A stretch of 64,000 nucleotides of DNA, taken from contig JALGQZ010000001.1 of the NCBI GenBank assembly GCA_023105745.1, positions 48,979,662-49,043,661 of the forward strand. Reading direction: 5' to 3'. Position 1 is the stretch's first letter, and every line of letters begins with the position of its first letter. The stretch is from Austropuccinia psidii (Eukaryota > Basidiomycota > Pucciniomycetes > Pucciniales > Sphaerophragmiaceae). Made by a program: the position numbers and the translations under genes. Shown here in pieces: positions 8,833 through 22,308 of the stretch. The notes under the pieces were generated by a model. That model worked only from the letters and a program-made list of their open reading frames with translations. It was not told where the DNA came from and did not search any database.

Positions 8833-11800
8833 TTTCTGACATATATGATTCCATCCCAGAGTTGTATAATGCTATAAATGACGTGAAAAAACATCTTTCT
8901 GATAAAAATGACACCATTTGTAACAACATTAAAACAAACAACCTGAGTCTGTGCCAAATTAATGAAACACTTATGTGTTTTGAAAAAGTTTTAAGAACAA
9001 TTAAAAATTCTAATAATGACAATTCTTCTAACATTAAAATAAATGAACAATCTGCCATTATTAAAGAATTAACAGATAAATATTCTAAATTCAATATTGA
9101 TGACATGATTGAAACAAGAATTAAACAAGCCATAAATATTATCAAAACAGATAACAAGAAAGTCCTTGATGACATTTCAAATTCATTTACTGAAGTAAAG
9201 ACATATTCCATTGCCTTGAAAAAGTGTTTTGATGCTTCACAAGAAGAAGTATCAAAATTATCAATGAAATTGAATCAAGTCACTGCTGATAATACAAGAC
9301 AGACAGAGTTATGGCAAGAACTGACACATAAGGAAGACATGTATAAAATTGAAGTAATAAATTTAATACAAAGCTTCCAACATGAATACAGAAATTCCCA
9401 AAGGTGTAGCAACAGTAAAATGAATGACATTGAACAAATACTGAACACCTTACCAAGAATGTCTACACCTCTAAATCAAAATGAGGGCACAAGAATTCCA
9501 AATCCACAAGTATTGGATCCTGATAATTCACAATTAAAAAATGAATTATCCACTTCTTTTCATAACTTGGAACCATCAATGGGCCAAGCACTCTTGAAAG
9601 AAGTTCCAAAACTTAAAGAATGGCCTCACTTCAGTGGTGAAGGAGAGTATGACCATATGGAATTCATTAGAGGTATTGACATGATCAAAGAGGATTTTGA
9701 ATTACCAGACAGATTGGTAACAGCCAGGTTTAACACCTTGTTTACCAGATCAGCTCACAGATGGTACATCAAAATAAGACAAGCACATGGACACCAGAGT
9801 TGGACTTGGTGGAAAACCCAAATCATCAACAAATGGGCAAATGATGCTTGGAGGTTTAAAGTTGAAACAGCCTTTGAATCTGCCAAATTTAATGCTGATA
9901 AAGACAGAGCTTTACCATGGTTTTGCCAACAAAAGGACAGATTAACAGCATTATATCCTGACATGTCAGAGTTTATGATCCATAGAAAAATTCTGAGACA
10001 ATGTGGAGGTGACTTAGAGCATGCTGTCAAAAGCAGGACTACTGAACAATCTTCAGCAGAAGATATTATCAATATACTAGAAGAAGTAACCACCAGAACC
10101 AAAATTGGTTCTAGTAGGGTGAATCTCAAAACAAGGTTTAATACACCTTGGAAAGATTCTGTGGACAAAAGCCCCAAAGAAAATTCTAGTAATATTAAAT
10201 ATAAATCTGCAGATACAGTCAGAAAATGCCATATTTGCCAAAGCACCACCCATTTAGCCAATACATGTCCAAAAAGGGGGAAAATCAATGAAATTGACAT
10301 TGAAAAGGAACCAGATGTTGAAAAAGAAGACATAATTGAAGACAATTCAGATGATAAGTCATCCATATTTTCTGAATCTTCAAAAGATATAGAAAATATC
10401 AATGCCACTTTTGACATCATGGAATCTTATTCCCACTTACCACAATTGAGCAATGGTCAAGTTGATTTATCAAAAGTTCAAGATGCACAACTTATGAAGA
10501 CAAAACCAAACAGAGGAAAAGTTTATACAGCTGGTAACTCCTGTATAACAGAAGTGGTAATTGACAACAAGCCCACCAAACGTTTGCTTGACCCAGGAGC
10601 CTTCTGCTCTTGTGTTGGAAAATCCTTTCTTAAGACTTGTGTGCCAAATTTTGAAGACCAATTGTTACCAATTGATGGTATAAAATTCAACAGTGCAAGT
10701 AATCCAATGAAAGCATTGGGAATATTTGAGACCAATGTCATATTCCCACACATAAATGGGAACTTAAGGATCACAGTTGAATTTGTTGTTATGGAAAATT
10801 GCTCTAGTACCCATTTTATATTGGGAAATGACTATTTGATCATGTATGGGATAGATTTACATAATAACAAAGACAGATACTTTACAATTGGGGACAATAA
10901 GCGCCAGAAATTTGCCTTTTTACCATTTAAAAGACAAATTACAGTAAACAAAGTATCACCAGTCAACTTAGAGTTAGAAAAATTCAAGTCTGAACAGTTA
11001 AATGAGGCTGAGATAAGTCTTCATCTGACTGATAAACAAGAAAATGAACTTTCTTCCCTTTTGTATGACCACAAAGGAGCATTTGCTACAGACAAAGAAC
11101 CTCTGGGAGAAATTATTGGTCATGAAGTTGACATCATTCTTAACATTGAGAGACCTTATCCACCACTTTTGAGAAGACCTGCTTATCCAGCAAGTCCAAA
11201 ATCAAGAGAAGCTCTAGAAATTCATATCCAAGAACTTCTAGACCTTGGTGTAATAAGAAAAGTAGGCCACAATGAGGAAGTAGAAATAACTACACCAGTC
11301 ATAGTGGCGTGGCATAATGGAAAATCCAGAATGGTTGGGGACTTTAGAGCTCTGAACACTTACACTGTTCCAGACAGATACCCAATACCAAAAATCCAAA
11401 TTGCCCTTACTCAAATATCTCAAGCAGTGTATAGAACCACTATGGATGCCCTTAAAGGATTCCATCAAAATGTGGTAACACCAAGAGCAAGAAAATACTT
11501 GAGAATTATTGTTCATTGTGGAGTGTATGAATACTTAAGGATGCCCTTTGGTATCAAAAATACACCTTCACACTTCCAAAGAATGATGAATGAAATCTGC
11601 CCTGAAGAACTCTCAGAGGGATGGTTAATCATTTACATTGATGACATTATTATCTGTTCAAAGACTTGGGAGGAGCACATGTACAGATTATCAAGAGTTT
11701 TGACAAAAATCCAATCAGTAAACATGAAAATCTCCTTGAAGAACTGTCATTTTGGATTTAAAGAACTTAAGGCACTAGGACATGTTGTATCTGGTTTGTC

Positions 11801-14042
11801 CCTTGGAATTGATAAAAATAAAGTTGCAGCAGTATTGTTAAAACCCATGCCTCAGAATAAGAAGGAAATTCAGTCATTCTTGGGTTTTGCAGGATATTAC
11901 AGGCAACACATTAAAGACTTTGCATCCATAGCAAGACCACTTTATAAGTTGTGTGACAAAGACACAGTATTTGAGATGACTGTTGACAGAGTCAAAGCTT
12001 TTGAATCTCTAAGAGAAGCATTGACCACTGCTCCACTCTTACTGATGCCAGACTTTAAATTACCTTTCAAACTGTATATTGATGCATCAGGGGATGGACT
12101 AGGTGCTGCACTTCACCAAGTTCAGATCATAAATGACAAACCTGTAGAAGGACCAATATGTTTCATATCCAGGAAAATCAAACCAACTGAAGCCAGATAT
12201 GGAGCAAGTCAAATGGAATGTCTATGCCTCGTCTGGGCCTTGGAGAAATTGAACTATTTCTTAGAGGGATGTGTTTTTGAAGTAATAACAGATTGTACAG
12301 CTGTGAAATCACTTTTGAACATGAAAACACCTAACAGACACATGCTCAGATGGCAGATAGCCATACAAGAATACAGAGGCAATATGACTATTGTTCATAA
12401 GGATGGGAATATTCATAAAAATGCAGATGGACTAAGCAGATGGCCATTACCAAATAACATTGATAATCCTGCTTATGTTCCAGAAGAAGCTTCACCACAA
12501 ATTCCAATAGAAGGAATAAGTGTTACAGACTTGAACACCACCTTCTTTGAAGAAGTCAGAAATAGTTACACTCAAGATAAGAATTGTAGCATCTTATGCC
12601 AATTACTTAACAAAGACTGTAAAGACAACTCTCTAATACATGCCTTGGATGAAGTATGGAGAAAATCTTATAATGAAAGAAGATTTCACCTACTGGATGG
12701 TATAATTTACCACAGAACCAAGCACACATGTGTCATGACAGTTGTAGACAGGTCATTAATCAATCTTGTACTGAAAGAATGCCATGATAGTCCCTTTTCA
12801 GGACATCTTTCTGAAGACAGAACAAGAGAGAAAGTGAAGACCTGCATATGGTGGCCAATGTGGCAAAAAGATGTTGCAGAGTATTGCAAAACCTGTGACA
12901 GATGCCAAAAGGCAAATAAATCCACTGGCAAAAGACTTGGAAATATGATGAAAATCCAAGAACCAAACAGACCTTGGGAAATTGTCCATATGGATTGGGT
13001 AACTGGCCTACCACCAGGAGGTGACAGGAGCTATAATGCTTGCCTAGTAATTGTGGACAGATTCAGTAAAACTCCAATCTTTTTACCATGTCACAAAGAT
13101 GATACAGCCATGGATACAGCTCTTCTGATATGGAATAGAGTAGTGTCATGGACTGGGATATTTACAAATATCATCAGTGATAGAGATCCCAAATTCACTT
13201 CAGCACTATGGACAAATCTTCACCAATTATTTGGCACTAAACTGTCTTTCTCTACAGCCTACCACCCACAAACTGATGGCCTGGCTGAAAGAATGATCCA
13301 AACCTTAGAGGACATGGTGAGAAGATTTTGTGCATATGGCCTTGAATTCAAAGATTGTGATGGATTTACCCATGATTGGTGTACTCTGTTACCAGCACTG
13401 GAATTAGCATATAAAACATCAATCCATGCTAGTACCAATCAGACTCCTGCTGTTCTAGAAAAAGGATGGAACCCCAAGTTACCCCAAGACTCCTTGAGGA
13501 AAGACTTAATTGAAATACATCCCACAGCTGCTAGCTTCAAAGGAATGCTAGACAAAGCTAGAAAGCATGCAGTAAGGTGCATGGAGGACTCTTTTGCATA
13601 TGCTAAAGACAAATGGGATAAATCTCATGCAACTCCAGATTTCAAAGTGGGGGACCTAGTTCTTGTATCCACCACTAACTTCAATAACATCAAAGGATGT
13701 AAAAAGTTGAAAGACTCCTTTGCAGGACCTTTTGTGATTAAGGCCCTCCATGGAGAAAATGCTGTTGAAGTAGAGTTATCTGAAGAACTTAGCAATAAGC
13801 ACCCTACATTTCCAGTGAGCTTGATAAAACCATATAAATCTAGTGATGCTGAGAAATTTCCCTTGAGGAATAAGGTTCCCCAAGTTATACCTCCTATTGA
13901 GACATCTGGTACTAAGAAAATAACCAAAGTTCTTAAAGAAAGGAAATTAAGAACCAAGAAAGTAAGGGAATACCTTGTTAGGTACAGTAATCCAAATTGT
14001 GAAGATGAATGGTTAGAAGAAAAAGATATACCAGAAGCTACC
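8829..14042 (+). CDS. ORF2 of A1: Gag-Pol polyprotein of a chromovirus (3' end displaced by A2)
   Basis: The start chosen is the ATG of the ATGA overlap at 8829; the open frame extends 220 codons upstream, but that part looks non-coding. Residue positions count from this Met. Coiled-coil-prone N-terminus (1-200); Gag domain with WYIKIRQ and WTWWKTQ (about 310-440); zinc knuckle CX2CX4HX4C at about 466; protease motif LLDPGAF at about 586; RT with YIDD at about 936; RNase [10 protein letters not shown] at about 1082; integrase HHCC at 1318-1360 and D,D,E at about 1388, 1451 and 1487; GPF module at about 1631; chromodomain at 1713-1754. A2 interrupts after codon 1738; the last 16 codons and TAA lie at 24152-24202. 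No stop or frameshift is seen. Oddities are DPG rather than D(S/T)G in the protease and NTPSHF rather than NAPSHF in RT. Confidence 0.9.
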
Positions 14043-15880
14043 TGTAAGGTGTGGATATGAAACTTTGATTAAAAATCAAGTACTTTTCCTGTCCTCAAAA
14101 CTTGTATATGGTAAAAATCAATTAAAAATAGTATGAAATATTATTTTTAAGAGAAAAAACGCCAATTTTATTGTTTATAACTGCATTAGTATAAAACAAT
14201 AATATCATAAAAATTTATTGTTTTACCAACAATAAAAATTTATCCAAAAAATACTCTACAAGAGATATTTTAAGGCTACAAAAGAAATTTCTTCAAGAGC
14301 AATTTCAATTGGAATTAATTGAGCAAAGAACTGCAAGCAATTAATTAAAGAACAAAGTCTTTAAAAAGAATATTAAAGAGAAAACACGCCCAAAAGTGAC
14401 CAGAGTGAATTTGGAAACAAAGTGACAAAGTTTACAGTGATGAAAGATGCTTTAATTCACTTTTGGGGTGGTTCAGGGGTAAAAATGATTATAAGAGTTA
14501 CAAACAATGATTATAATGATTTTTTCACGTGGTTAAAAGGATTAAAATGATTTAAAAGTGGTGGTTGGAATCTTTGATTGATTGGTTTAACAGTTTTAAA
14601 CTAGTTAATAAAAGGAAAAGATTCTAACATGAAGAGAAAAGTGGGGCAAAGAAGACATTCTTTTATAGCCATCAATTCTCTTACTCCAAAAGTAAAATTT
14701 ACTCTTGTCAGTCGTGAAAAAAAGTCTGACAACAGAAAAGCCAATTATGGCATCATTGAACCCTGGTTTAGACCAAAAAGGGCTGGTTTAAGCCATTTTT
14801 AGCCATTTTTAGCCATTTTAGACCCTTAAATCAGCCATTACTATAGCAATACCAGGCCTAGAGCCTTCAAAACACGTCAGAATGTGTGTCAGAGGCTTAG
14901 AAACCAGTTAAAACTGTTTTTATTATGATTGTTTTATCTTAAGGGTAGTTTTACCTTCTTGGCAACAGCTAAAACTACCCCAGTTGGTATCAAAACCTCA
15001 TCATCAATTGAGTCCACAGACCCTGTAACTCAATTCCAGGCCAAAAGTGATGAACTTTTGCGTGAATTTTGACATCCCACGCCTGTCAGCAAGGATTTTG
15101 GGGGTCTAGCTCCCCCTTAGAGCTGGAGTTCCTTTTCCCCCCCAAATTTAATCTTTCCAATTTATTTTTCCTTTAATTCCTCATCATGTATTATACTTAT
15201 ACTTTACATATGTAATTCAATTCAATTGTACAGTACAATACAGTAATAATTGACACCTCATATGTAAATCAAAGTTCACTTATGTAATACACGCGCACAT
15301 TTTGACATTTCAATTGAATTCAATTGAAAATACTTTAATTCCTCATAACTTCTAAACTAAACACAACACCTCAATTTTAACACAAAAATTGATGGTTAAC
15401 ACCACATGTGGTGTGAATTAAATTAAGGTTTTGAGGATTTTCAACTTTTGTATTGAAAATACTAAAAACTTAATTTAAGCTTATTTAGAGTTGAGTTACA
15501 AAAATTTCACTCAGAGGTGACCCCACCTGATTTTTTATGAGGAATCCAATGGTGAAATAAAATTTATATGTTTATTTATTGGATAAAAAGTTATAATAAA
15601 TTTTATTTAACTTTTTTCCAAATTTATTTATTTTTTCACAATTTTGTTAAAATTTCATTTTTACTTAAATTTTTCAAGTATAAATGTAATTTTATATTTA
15701 CAAAATTTAAAGTAATTTTATTTTTAAATTATAATTAATTTTTTATTTTTAATATAATTTTATATTTATATTTTTTATTTTTATTTTAATAATATAAATA
15801 AATTTATTTTATTTATATTAATATGTTATTTTTTATATTTGTGGTCTTTTGGGTATATGAAATTACCTCTAAGGCTCACA
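14043..15880 (-). repeat. 3' LTR of A2
   Basis: On the plus strand it starts TGTAAGGTGTGG and ends AAGGCTCACA, the reverse of TGTGAGCCTT..CTTACA. Its length equals the other LTR of A2 (1838 bp). It supplies the false C-terminal residues CKVWI and the stop that end the A1 open frame at 14060. Confidence 0.95.
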
Positions 15881-15892
15881 TTCCCTCCCCCT
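15881..15892 (-). other. Polypurine tract of A2
   Basis: Directly inside the 3' LTR the minus strand reads AGGGGGAGGGAA, the expected site for priming plus-strand DNA synthesis. The same tract lies at 24213-24224 in A1. Confidence 0.8.
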
Positions 15893-15903
15893 AAAAAAGA
15901 ATA

Positions 15904-18900
15904 TTACTTTGTAATATTGGTGTTTCTAGTGTGTCTGAATCTCCTCAGGAGTTTGGTGGCTTCTGGTATATCTTTCTCTTCTAACCATTCATCTTCACAA
16001 GTTGGGTCACTGTACCTAACAAGGTATTCCCTTACTTTCTTGGTTCTTAATTTCCTTTCTTTAAGAACTTTGGTTATTTTCTTAGTACCAGATGTCTCAA
16101 TAGGAGGTATAACTTGGGGAATCTTATTCCTCAAGGGAAATTTCTCAGCATCACTAGATTTGTATGGCTTTATCAAGCTTACTGGAAATGTAGGGTGCTT
16201 ATTGCTAAGTTCTTCAGATAACTCTACTTCAACAGCATTTTCTCCATGGAGGGCCTTAATCACAAAAGGTCCTGCAAAGGAGTCTTTCAACTTTTTACAT
16301 CCTTTGATGTTATTGAAGTTAGTGGTGGATACAAGAACTAGGTCCCCCACTTTGAAATCTGGAGTTGCATGAGATTTATCCCATTTGTCTTTAGCATATG
16401 CAAAAGAGTCCTCCATGCACCTTACTGCATGCTTTCTAGCTTTGTCTAGCATTCCTTTGAAGCTAGCAGCTGTGGGATGTATTTCAATTAAGTCTTTCCT
16501 CAAGGAATCTTGGGGTAACTTGGGGTTCCATCCTTTTTCTAGAATAGCAGGAGTCTGATTGGTACTGGAATGGATTGATGTTTTATATGCTAATTCCAGT
16601 GCTGGTAACAGAGTACACCAATCATGGGTAAATCCATCACAATCTTTGAATTCAAGGCCATATGCACAAAATCTTCTCACCATGTCCTCTAAGGTTTGGA
16701 TCATTCTTTCAGCCAGACCATCAGTTTGTGGGTGGTAGGCTGTAGAGAAAGACAGTTTTGTGCCAAATAATTGGTGAAGATTTGTCCATAGAGCTGAGGT
16801 GAATTTGGGATCTCTATCACTGATGATATTTGTAAATATCCCAGTCCATGACACTACTCTATTCCATATCAGAAGAGCTGTATCCATGGCTGTATCATCT
16901 TTGTGACATGGTAAAAAGATTGGAGTTTTACTGAATCTGTCCACAATTACTAGGCAAGCATTATAGCTCCTGTCACCTCCTGGTGGTAGGCCAGTTACCC
17001 AATCCATATGGACAATTTCCCAAGGTCTGTTTGGTTCTTGGGTTTTCATCATATTTCCAAGTCTTTTGCCAGTGGATTTATTTGCCTTTTGGCATCTGTC
17101 ACAGGTTTTGCAATATTCTGCAACATCTTTTTGCCACATTGGCCACCATATGCAGGTCTTAACTTTCTCTCTTGTTCTGTCCTCAGAAAGATGTCCTGAA
17201 AAGGGACTATCATGGCATTCTTTCAGTACAAGATTGATTAATGACCTGTCTACAACTGTCATGACACATGTGTGCTTGGTTCTGTGGTAAATTATACCAT
17301 CTAGTAGGTGAAATCTCCCTTCATTATAAGATTTTCTCCATACTTCATCCAAGGCATGTATTAGAGAGTTGTCTTTACAGTCTTTGTTAAGTAATTGGCA
17401 TAAGATGCTACAATTCTTATCTTGAGTGTAACTATTTCTGACTTCTTCAAAGAAGGTGGTGTTCAAGTCTGTAACACTTATTCCTTCTATTGGAATTTGT
17501 GGTGAAGCTTCTTCTGGAACATAAGCAGGATTATCAATGTTATTTGGTAATGGCCATCTGCTTAGTCCATCTGCATTCTTATGAATATTCCCATCCTTAT
17601 GAACAATAGTCATATTGCCTCTGTATTCTTGTATGGCTATTTGCCATCTGAGCATGTGTCTGTTAGGTGTTTTCATGTTCAAAAGTGATTTCACAGCTGT
17701 ACAATCTGTTATTACTTCAAAAACACATCCCTCTAAGAAATAGTTCAATTTCTCTAAGGCCCAGACAAGGCATAGACATTCCATTTGACTTGCTCCATAT
17801 CTGGCTTCAGTTGGTTTGATTTGCCTGGATATGAAACATATTGGTCCTTCTACAGGTTTGTCATTTATGATCTGAACTTGGTGAAGTGCAGCACCTAGTC
17901 CATCCCCTGATGCATCAATATACAGTTTGAAAGGCAATTTAAAGTCTGGCATCAGTAAGAGTGGAGCAGTGGTCAATGCTTCTCTTAGAGACTCAAAAGC
18001 TTTGACTCTGTCAACAGTCATCTCAAATACTGTGTCTTTGTCACACAACTTATAAAGTGGTCTTGCTATGGATGCAAAGTCTTTAATGTGTTGCCTGTAA
18101 TATCCTGCAAAACCTAAGAATGACTGAATTTCCTTCTTATTCTGAGGCATGGGTTTTAACAATACTGCTGCAACTTTGTTTTTATCAATTCCAAGGGACA
18201 AACCAGATACAACATGTCCTAGTGCCTTAAGTTCTTTAAATCCAAAATGACATTTCTTCAAGGAGATTTTCATGTTTACTGATTGGATTTTTGTCAAAAC
18301 TCTTGATAATCTGTACATGTGCTCCTCCCAAGTCTTTGAACAGATAATAATGTCATCAATGTAAATGATTAACCATCCCTCTGAGAGTTCTTCAGGGAAG
18401 ATTTCATTCATCATCCTTTGGAAGTGTGAAGGTGCATTTTTGATACCAAAGGGCATCCTTAAGTATTCATACACTCCACAATGAACAATAATTCTCAAGT
18501 ATTTTCTTGCTCTTGGTGTTACTACATTTTGATGGAATCCTTTAAGGGCATCCATAGTGGTTATATACACTGCTTGAGATATTTGAGTAAGGGCAATTTG
18601 GATTTTTGGTATTGGGTATCTGTCTGGAACAGTGTAAGTGTTCAGAGCTCTAAATCCCCAACCATTCTGGATTTTCCATTATGCCACGCCACTATGACTG
18701 GTGTAGTTATTTCTACTTCCTCATTGTGGCCTACTTTTCTTATTACACCAAGGTCTAGAAGTTCTTTGATATGAATTTCTAGAGCTTCTCTTGATTTTGG
18801 ACTTGCTGGATAAGCAGGTCTTCTTAAGAGTGGTGGATAAGGTCTCTCAATGTTAAGAATGATGTCAACTTCATGACCAATAATTGCTCCCAGGGGTTCT

Positions 18901-21167
18901 TTGTCTGTAGCAAATGCTCCTCTGTGGTCATACAAAAGGGAAGAAAGTTCATTTTCTTGCTTATCAGTCAGATGAAGGCTTATTTCAGCCTCATTTAACT
19001 GTTCAGACTTGAATTTCTCTAACTCTAAGTTGACTGGTGATACTTTGTTTACTGTAATTTGTCTTTTAAAGGGTAAAAAGGCGAATTTCTGGCGCTTATT
19101 GTCTCCAATTGTAAAGTATCTGTCTTTGTTATTATGTAAATCTATCCCATACATGATTAAATAGTCATTTCCCAATATAAAATGGGTACTAGAGCAATTT
19201 TCCATAACAACAAATTCAACTGTGATCCTTAAATTCCCATTTATGTGTGGGAATATGACATTGGTCTCAAAGATTCCTAATGCTTTCATTGGGTTACTTG
19301 CACTGTTGAATTTTATACCATCAATTGGTAACAATTGGTCTTCAAAATTTGGTACACAAGTCTTAAGAAAAGATTTTCCAACACAAGAGCAGAAGGCTCC
19401 TGGGTCAAGCAAAAGTTTGGTGGGTTTGTTGTCAATCACCACTTCTGTTATACAGGAGTTACCAGCTGTATAACCTTTTCCTCTGTTTGGTTTTGTCTTC
19501 ATAAGTTGTGCATCTTGAACTTTTGATAAATCAACTTGACCATTGCTCAATTGTGGTAAGTGGGAATAAGATTCCATGATGTCAAAAGTGGCATTGATAT
19601 TTTCTATATCTTTTGAAGATTCAGAGAATATGGATGACTTATCATCTGAATTGTCTTCAATTATGTCTTCTTTTTCAACATCTGGTTCTTTTTCAATGTC
19701 AATTTCATTGATTTTCCCCCTTTTTGGACATGTATTGGCTAAATGGGTGGTGCTTTGGCAAATATGGCATTTTCTGACTGTATCTGCAGATTTATATTTA
19801 ATATTACTAGAATTTTCTTTGGGGTTTTTGTCCACAGAATCTTTCCAAGGTGTATTAAACCTTGTTTTAAGATTCACCCTACTAGAACCAATTTTGGTTC
19901 TGGTGGTTACTTCTTCTAGTATATTGATAATATCCTCTGCTGAAGATTGTTCAGTAGTCCTGCTTTTGACAGCATGCTCTAAGTCACCTCCACATTGTCT
20001 CAGAATTTTTCTATGGATCATAAATTCTGACATGTCAGGATATAATGCTGTTAATCTGTCCTTTTGTTGGCAAAACCATGGTAAAGCTTTGTCTTTATCA
20101 GCATTAAATTTGGCAGATTCAAAGGCTGTTTCAACTTTAAACCTCCAAGCATCATTTGCCCATTTGTTGATAATTTGGGTTTTCCACCAAGTCCAACTCT
20201 GGTGTCCATGTGCTTGTCTTATTTTGATGTACCATCTGTGAGCTGATCTGGTAAACAAGGTGTTAAACCTGGCTGTTACCAATCTGTCTGGTAATTCAAA
20301 ATCCTCTTTGATCATGTCAATACCTCTAATGAATTCCATATGGTCATACTCTCCTTCACCACTGAAGTGAGGCCATTCTTTAAGTTTTGGAACTTCTTTC
20401 AAGAGTGCTTGGCCCATTGATGGTTCCAAGTTATGAAAAGAAGTGGATAATTCATTTTTTAATTGTGAATTATCAGGATCCAATACTTGTGGATTTGAAA
20501 TTCTTGTGCCCTCATTTTGATTTAGAGGTGTAGACATTCTTGGTAAGGTGTTCAGTAATTGTTCAATGTCATTCATTTTACTGTTGCTACACCTTTGGGA
20601 ATTTCTGTATTCATGTTGGAAGCTTTGTATTAAATTTATTACTTCAATTTTATACATGTCTTCTTTATGTGTAAGTTCTTGCCATAACTCTGTCTGTCTT
20701 GTATTATCAGCAGTGACTTGATTCAATTTCATTGATAATTTTGATACTTCTTCTTGTGAAGCATCAAAACACTTTTTCAAGGCAATGGTATATGTCTTTA
20801 CTTCAGTAAATGAATTTGAAATGTCATCAAGGACTTTTTTGTTATCTGTCTTGATAATATTTATGGCTTGTTTAATTCTTGTTTCAATTATGTCATCAAT
20901 ATTGAATTTAGAATATTTATCTGTTAATTCTTTAATAATGGCAGATTGTTCATTTATTTTATTGTTAGAAGAATTATCATTATTGGAATTTTTGATTGTT
21001 CTCAAAACTTTTTCAAAACACATAAGTGTTTCATTAATTTGGCACAGACTCAGGTTGTTTGTTTTAATGTTGTTACAAATGGTGTCATTTTTATCAGAAA
21101 GATGTTTTTTCACGTCATTTATAGCATTATACAACTCTGGGATGGAATCAAATATGTCAGAAATCAT
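15904..21167 (-). pseudogene. ORF2 of A2: Gag-Pol polyprotein with a 1-nt deletion in RT
   Basis: It starts at the ATG overlapping the ORF1 stop (21167-21165) and ends with TAA at 15904-15906. Domain order is as in A1: Gag, zinc knuckle, DPG protease, RT (YIDD), RNase H, integrase, and a complete chromodomain ending in the basic tail RRFRHTR. The frame breaks at 18654/18655, where GGGGATTTAG stands for the GGGGACTTTAG of A1; the protein ends GDLEL and the rest of RT onward is in another frame. RT motifs downstream are undamaged, with canonical NAPSHF. The same deletion occurs in A3, so it predates the copies. A programmed frameshift is possible in principle, but A1 needs none. Confidence 0.85.
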
Positions 21168-22097
21168 TTCTGGAACCTTAATCTGGCTTCCTCCTTCTTC
21201 TGTAATTCCATCATGGTTCTGGCCATCTGAAATACATTTTCCATGGCATCCTGCTGAATCTTTGGGATTCTGTAGCCCTGGCTGTAAGGTTTTGGGGCTG
21301 GTGCCTTCCCTTTGCCCTTGTTTGGAGTTTGTGGCTGCTTTTTCACGTTGGAATTGCTGCTGCTGGCCACTGGGGCTGTTTTTGGCACTGGTTTGGGTGG
21401 TGGAGGGTTGTTTTTCCTCCATTCTAGTGTCAAAAGCATCATGTTTTTCTTCTCCATCAATGGATGCCATCCATTGAGCAATTTGCAAGTGTTGGGATGG
21501 CCCAAGAATTTTCTTACTGTCAGGTAAGAATTCATGCAATTCTTCCACAGGTCTGCAAGGATCTGGTACTCCTTGAATTGGAGTGCATTGTTGTATGCAC
21601 TGTGGCTGGCTTTGTATATGTCCACAGAGGCTTGTTGTGGCGGTGTCAGCTCTTTTTGAAGATAAAATGGTATTATCAGCTTCAGAATGACCCATTTTAG
21701 TTGTTTGGAAGTCATCAACTGACCCTTTTCCTTCTGTACCTGGTTGGCCTCTGCCATAATCACGTCTATTACCTTTTTGGGAGCTGCTTGAGGGGTTGTA
21801 GCTGGCTCCTGACCTGGTTGAAGGCATAATTATGGTTAAAAAAGGCTTAAAATAGTATTTTTACGTCAAAAACTTACTATTGGCCAAATTTTTGGCTTTC
21901 TGAAGTGTATTACTTATATCCAAGTTAATTAATTCAGAAGATATTGGTTCAGGCTGGTTATTTTGAGTCACAATAACAGTGCTATTATGATCAGAATTGA
22001 CAGTACTGGCAGGGATAATGCTGGTTACTGTTGAGGCTGTTTCAATGTTTTCTTGTCTTACCACGTTGTCAGACACTAAAATTAATGAAAAAGCCAA
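21164..22097 (-). CDS. ORF1 of A2: intact two-exon accessory/leader protein
   Basis: Exon 1 is 22097-21878, the intron 21877-21814 (64 nt, GTAAGT..CCAG, with TTAACC as a possible branch site) and exon 2 21813-21164. Joined, the codons stay in phase and give about 289 aa. Exon 2 encodes a helix-rich region with [21 protein letters not shown] and LNGWHPL, then a Pro/Lys linker (about 40 aa), then a charged helix ending ARLRFQK. The stop TGA overlaps the ORF2 ATG. Differences from A1 and A3 in exon 1 are mostly silent in this frame (for example GTT/GTC, AGT/AGC, CAA/CAG). No ATG is present in exon 1; the first ATG is at 21757 in exon 2 (197 aa), so either the protein starts there or another upstream exon exists. 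No known domain recognised; function unknown. Confidence 0.65.
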
Positions 22098-22289
22098 TTA
22101 ATTAAGTAAAAAAAGGTTATTTCAAAAAGAAATAAAAATATAAGCCTCACTTATAATATGAAAAAAATTATTTTTTAAGGATTTTTTTTTTTTTTGGATT
22201 ATAAGTATTTTTTATATGTTTTTAAATTTTTCAATATAAGAAAAAAGATTTAAAAAGAGTAAAAAAAAAAATATGTCACAGGTAAAATA

Positions 22290-22306
22290 TCACGGCTGGG
22301 CCCCCA
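22290..22306 (-). other. Primer binding site of A2
   Basis: The minus strand reads TGGGGGCCCAGCCGTGA two bases after the 5' LTR, identical to A1 and A3. Confidence 0.65.
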
Positions 22307-22308
22307 AA

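Noticed and set aside
8519..9211. 230-codon minus frame opposite A gag (also at 20785 and 59621)
   Set aside because: It mirrors the coding strand with Ser/Leu/Phe-rich translation typical of antisense of Lys/Asn-rich protein; no motif, and the A3 copy is altered by the frameshift.
14043..14060. Residues CKVWI as the true C-terminus of A1 Gag-Pol
   Set aside because: They come from the end of the inserted A2 LTR; the real end lies at 24152-24202.
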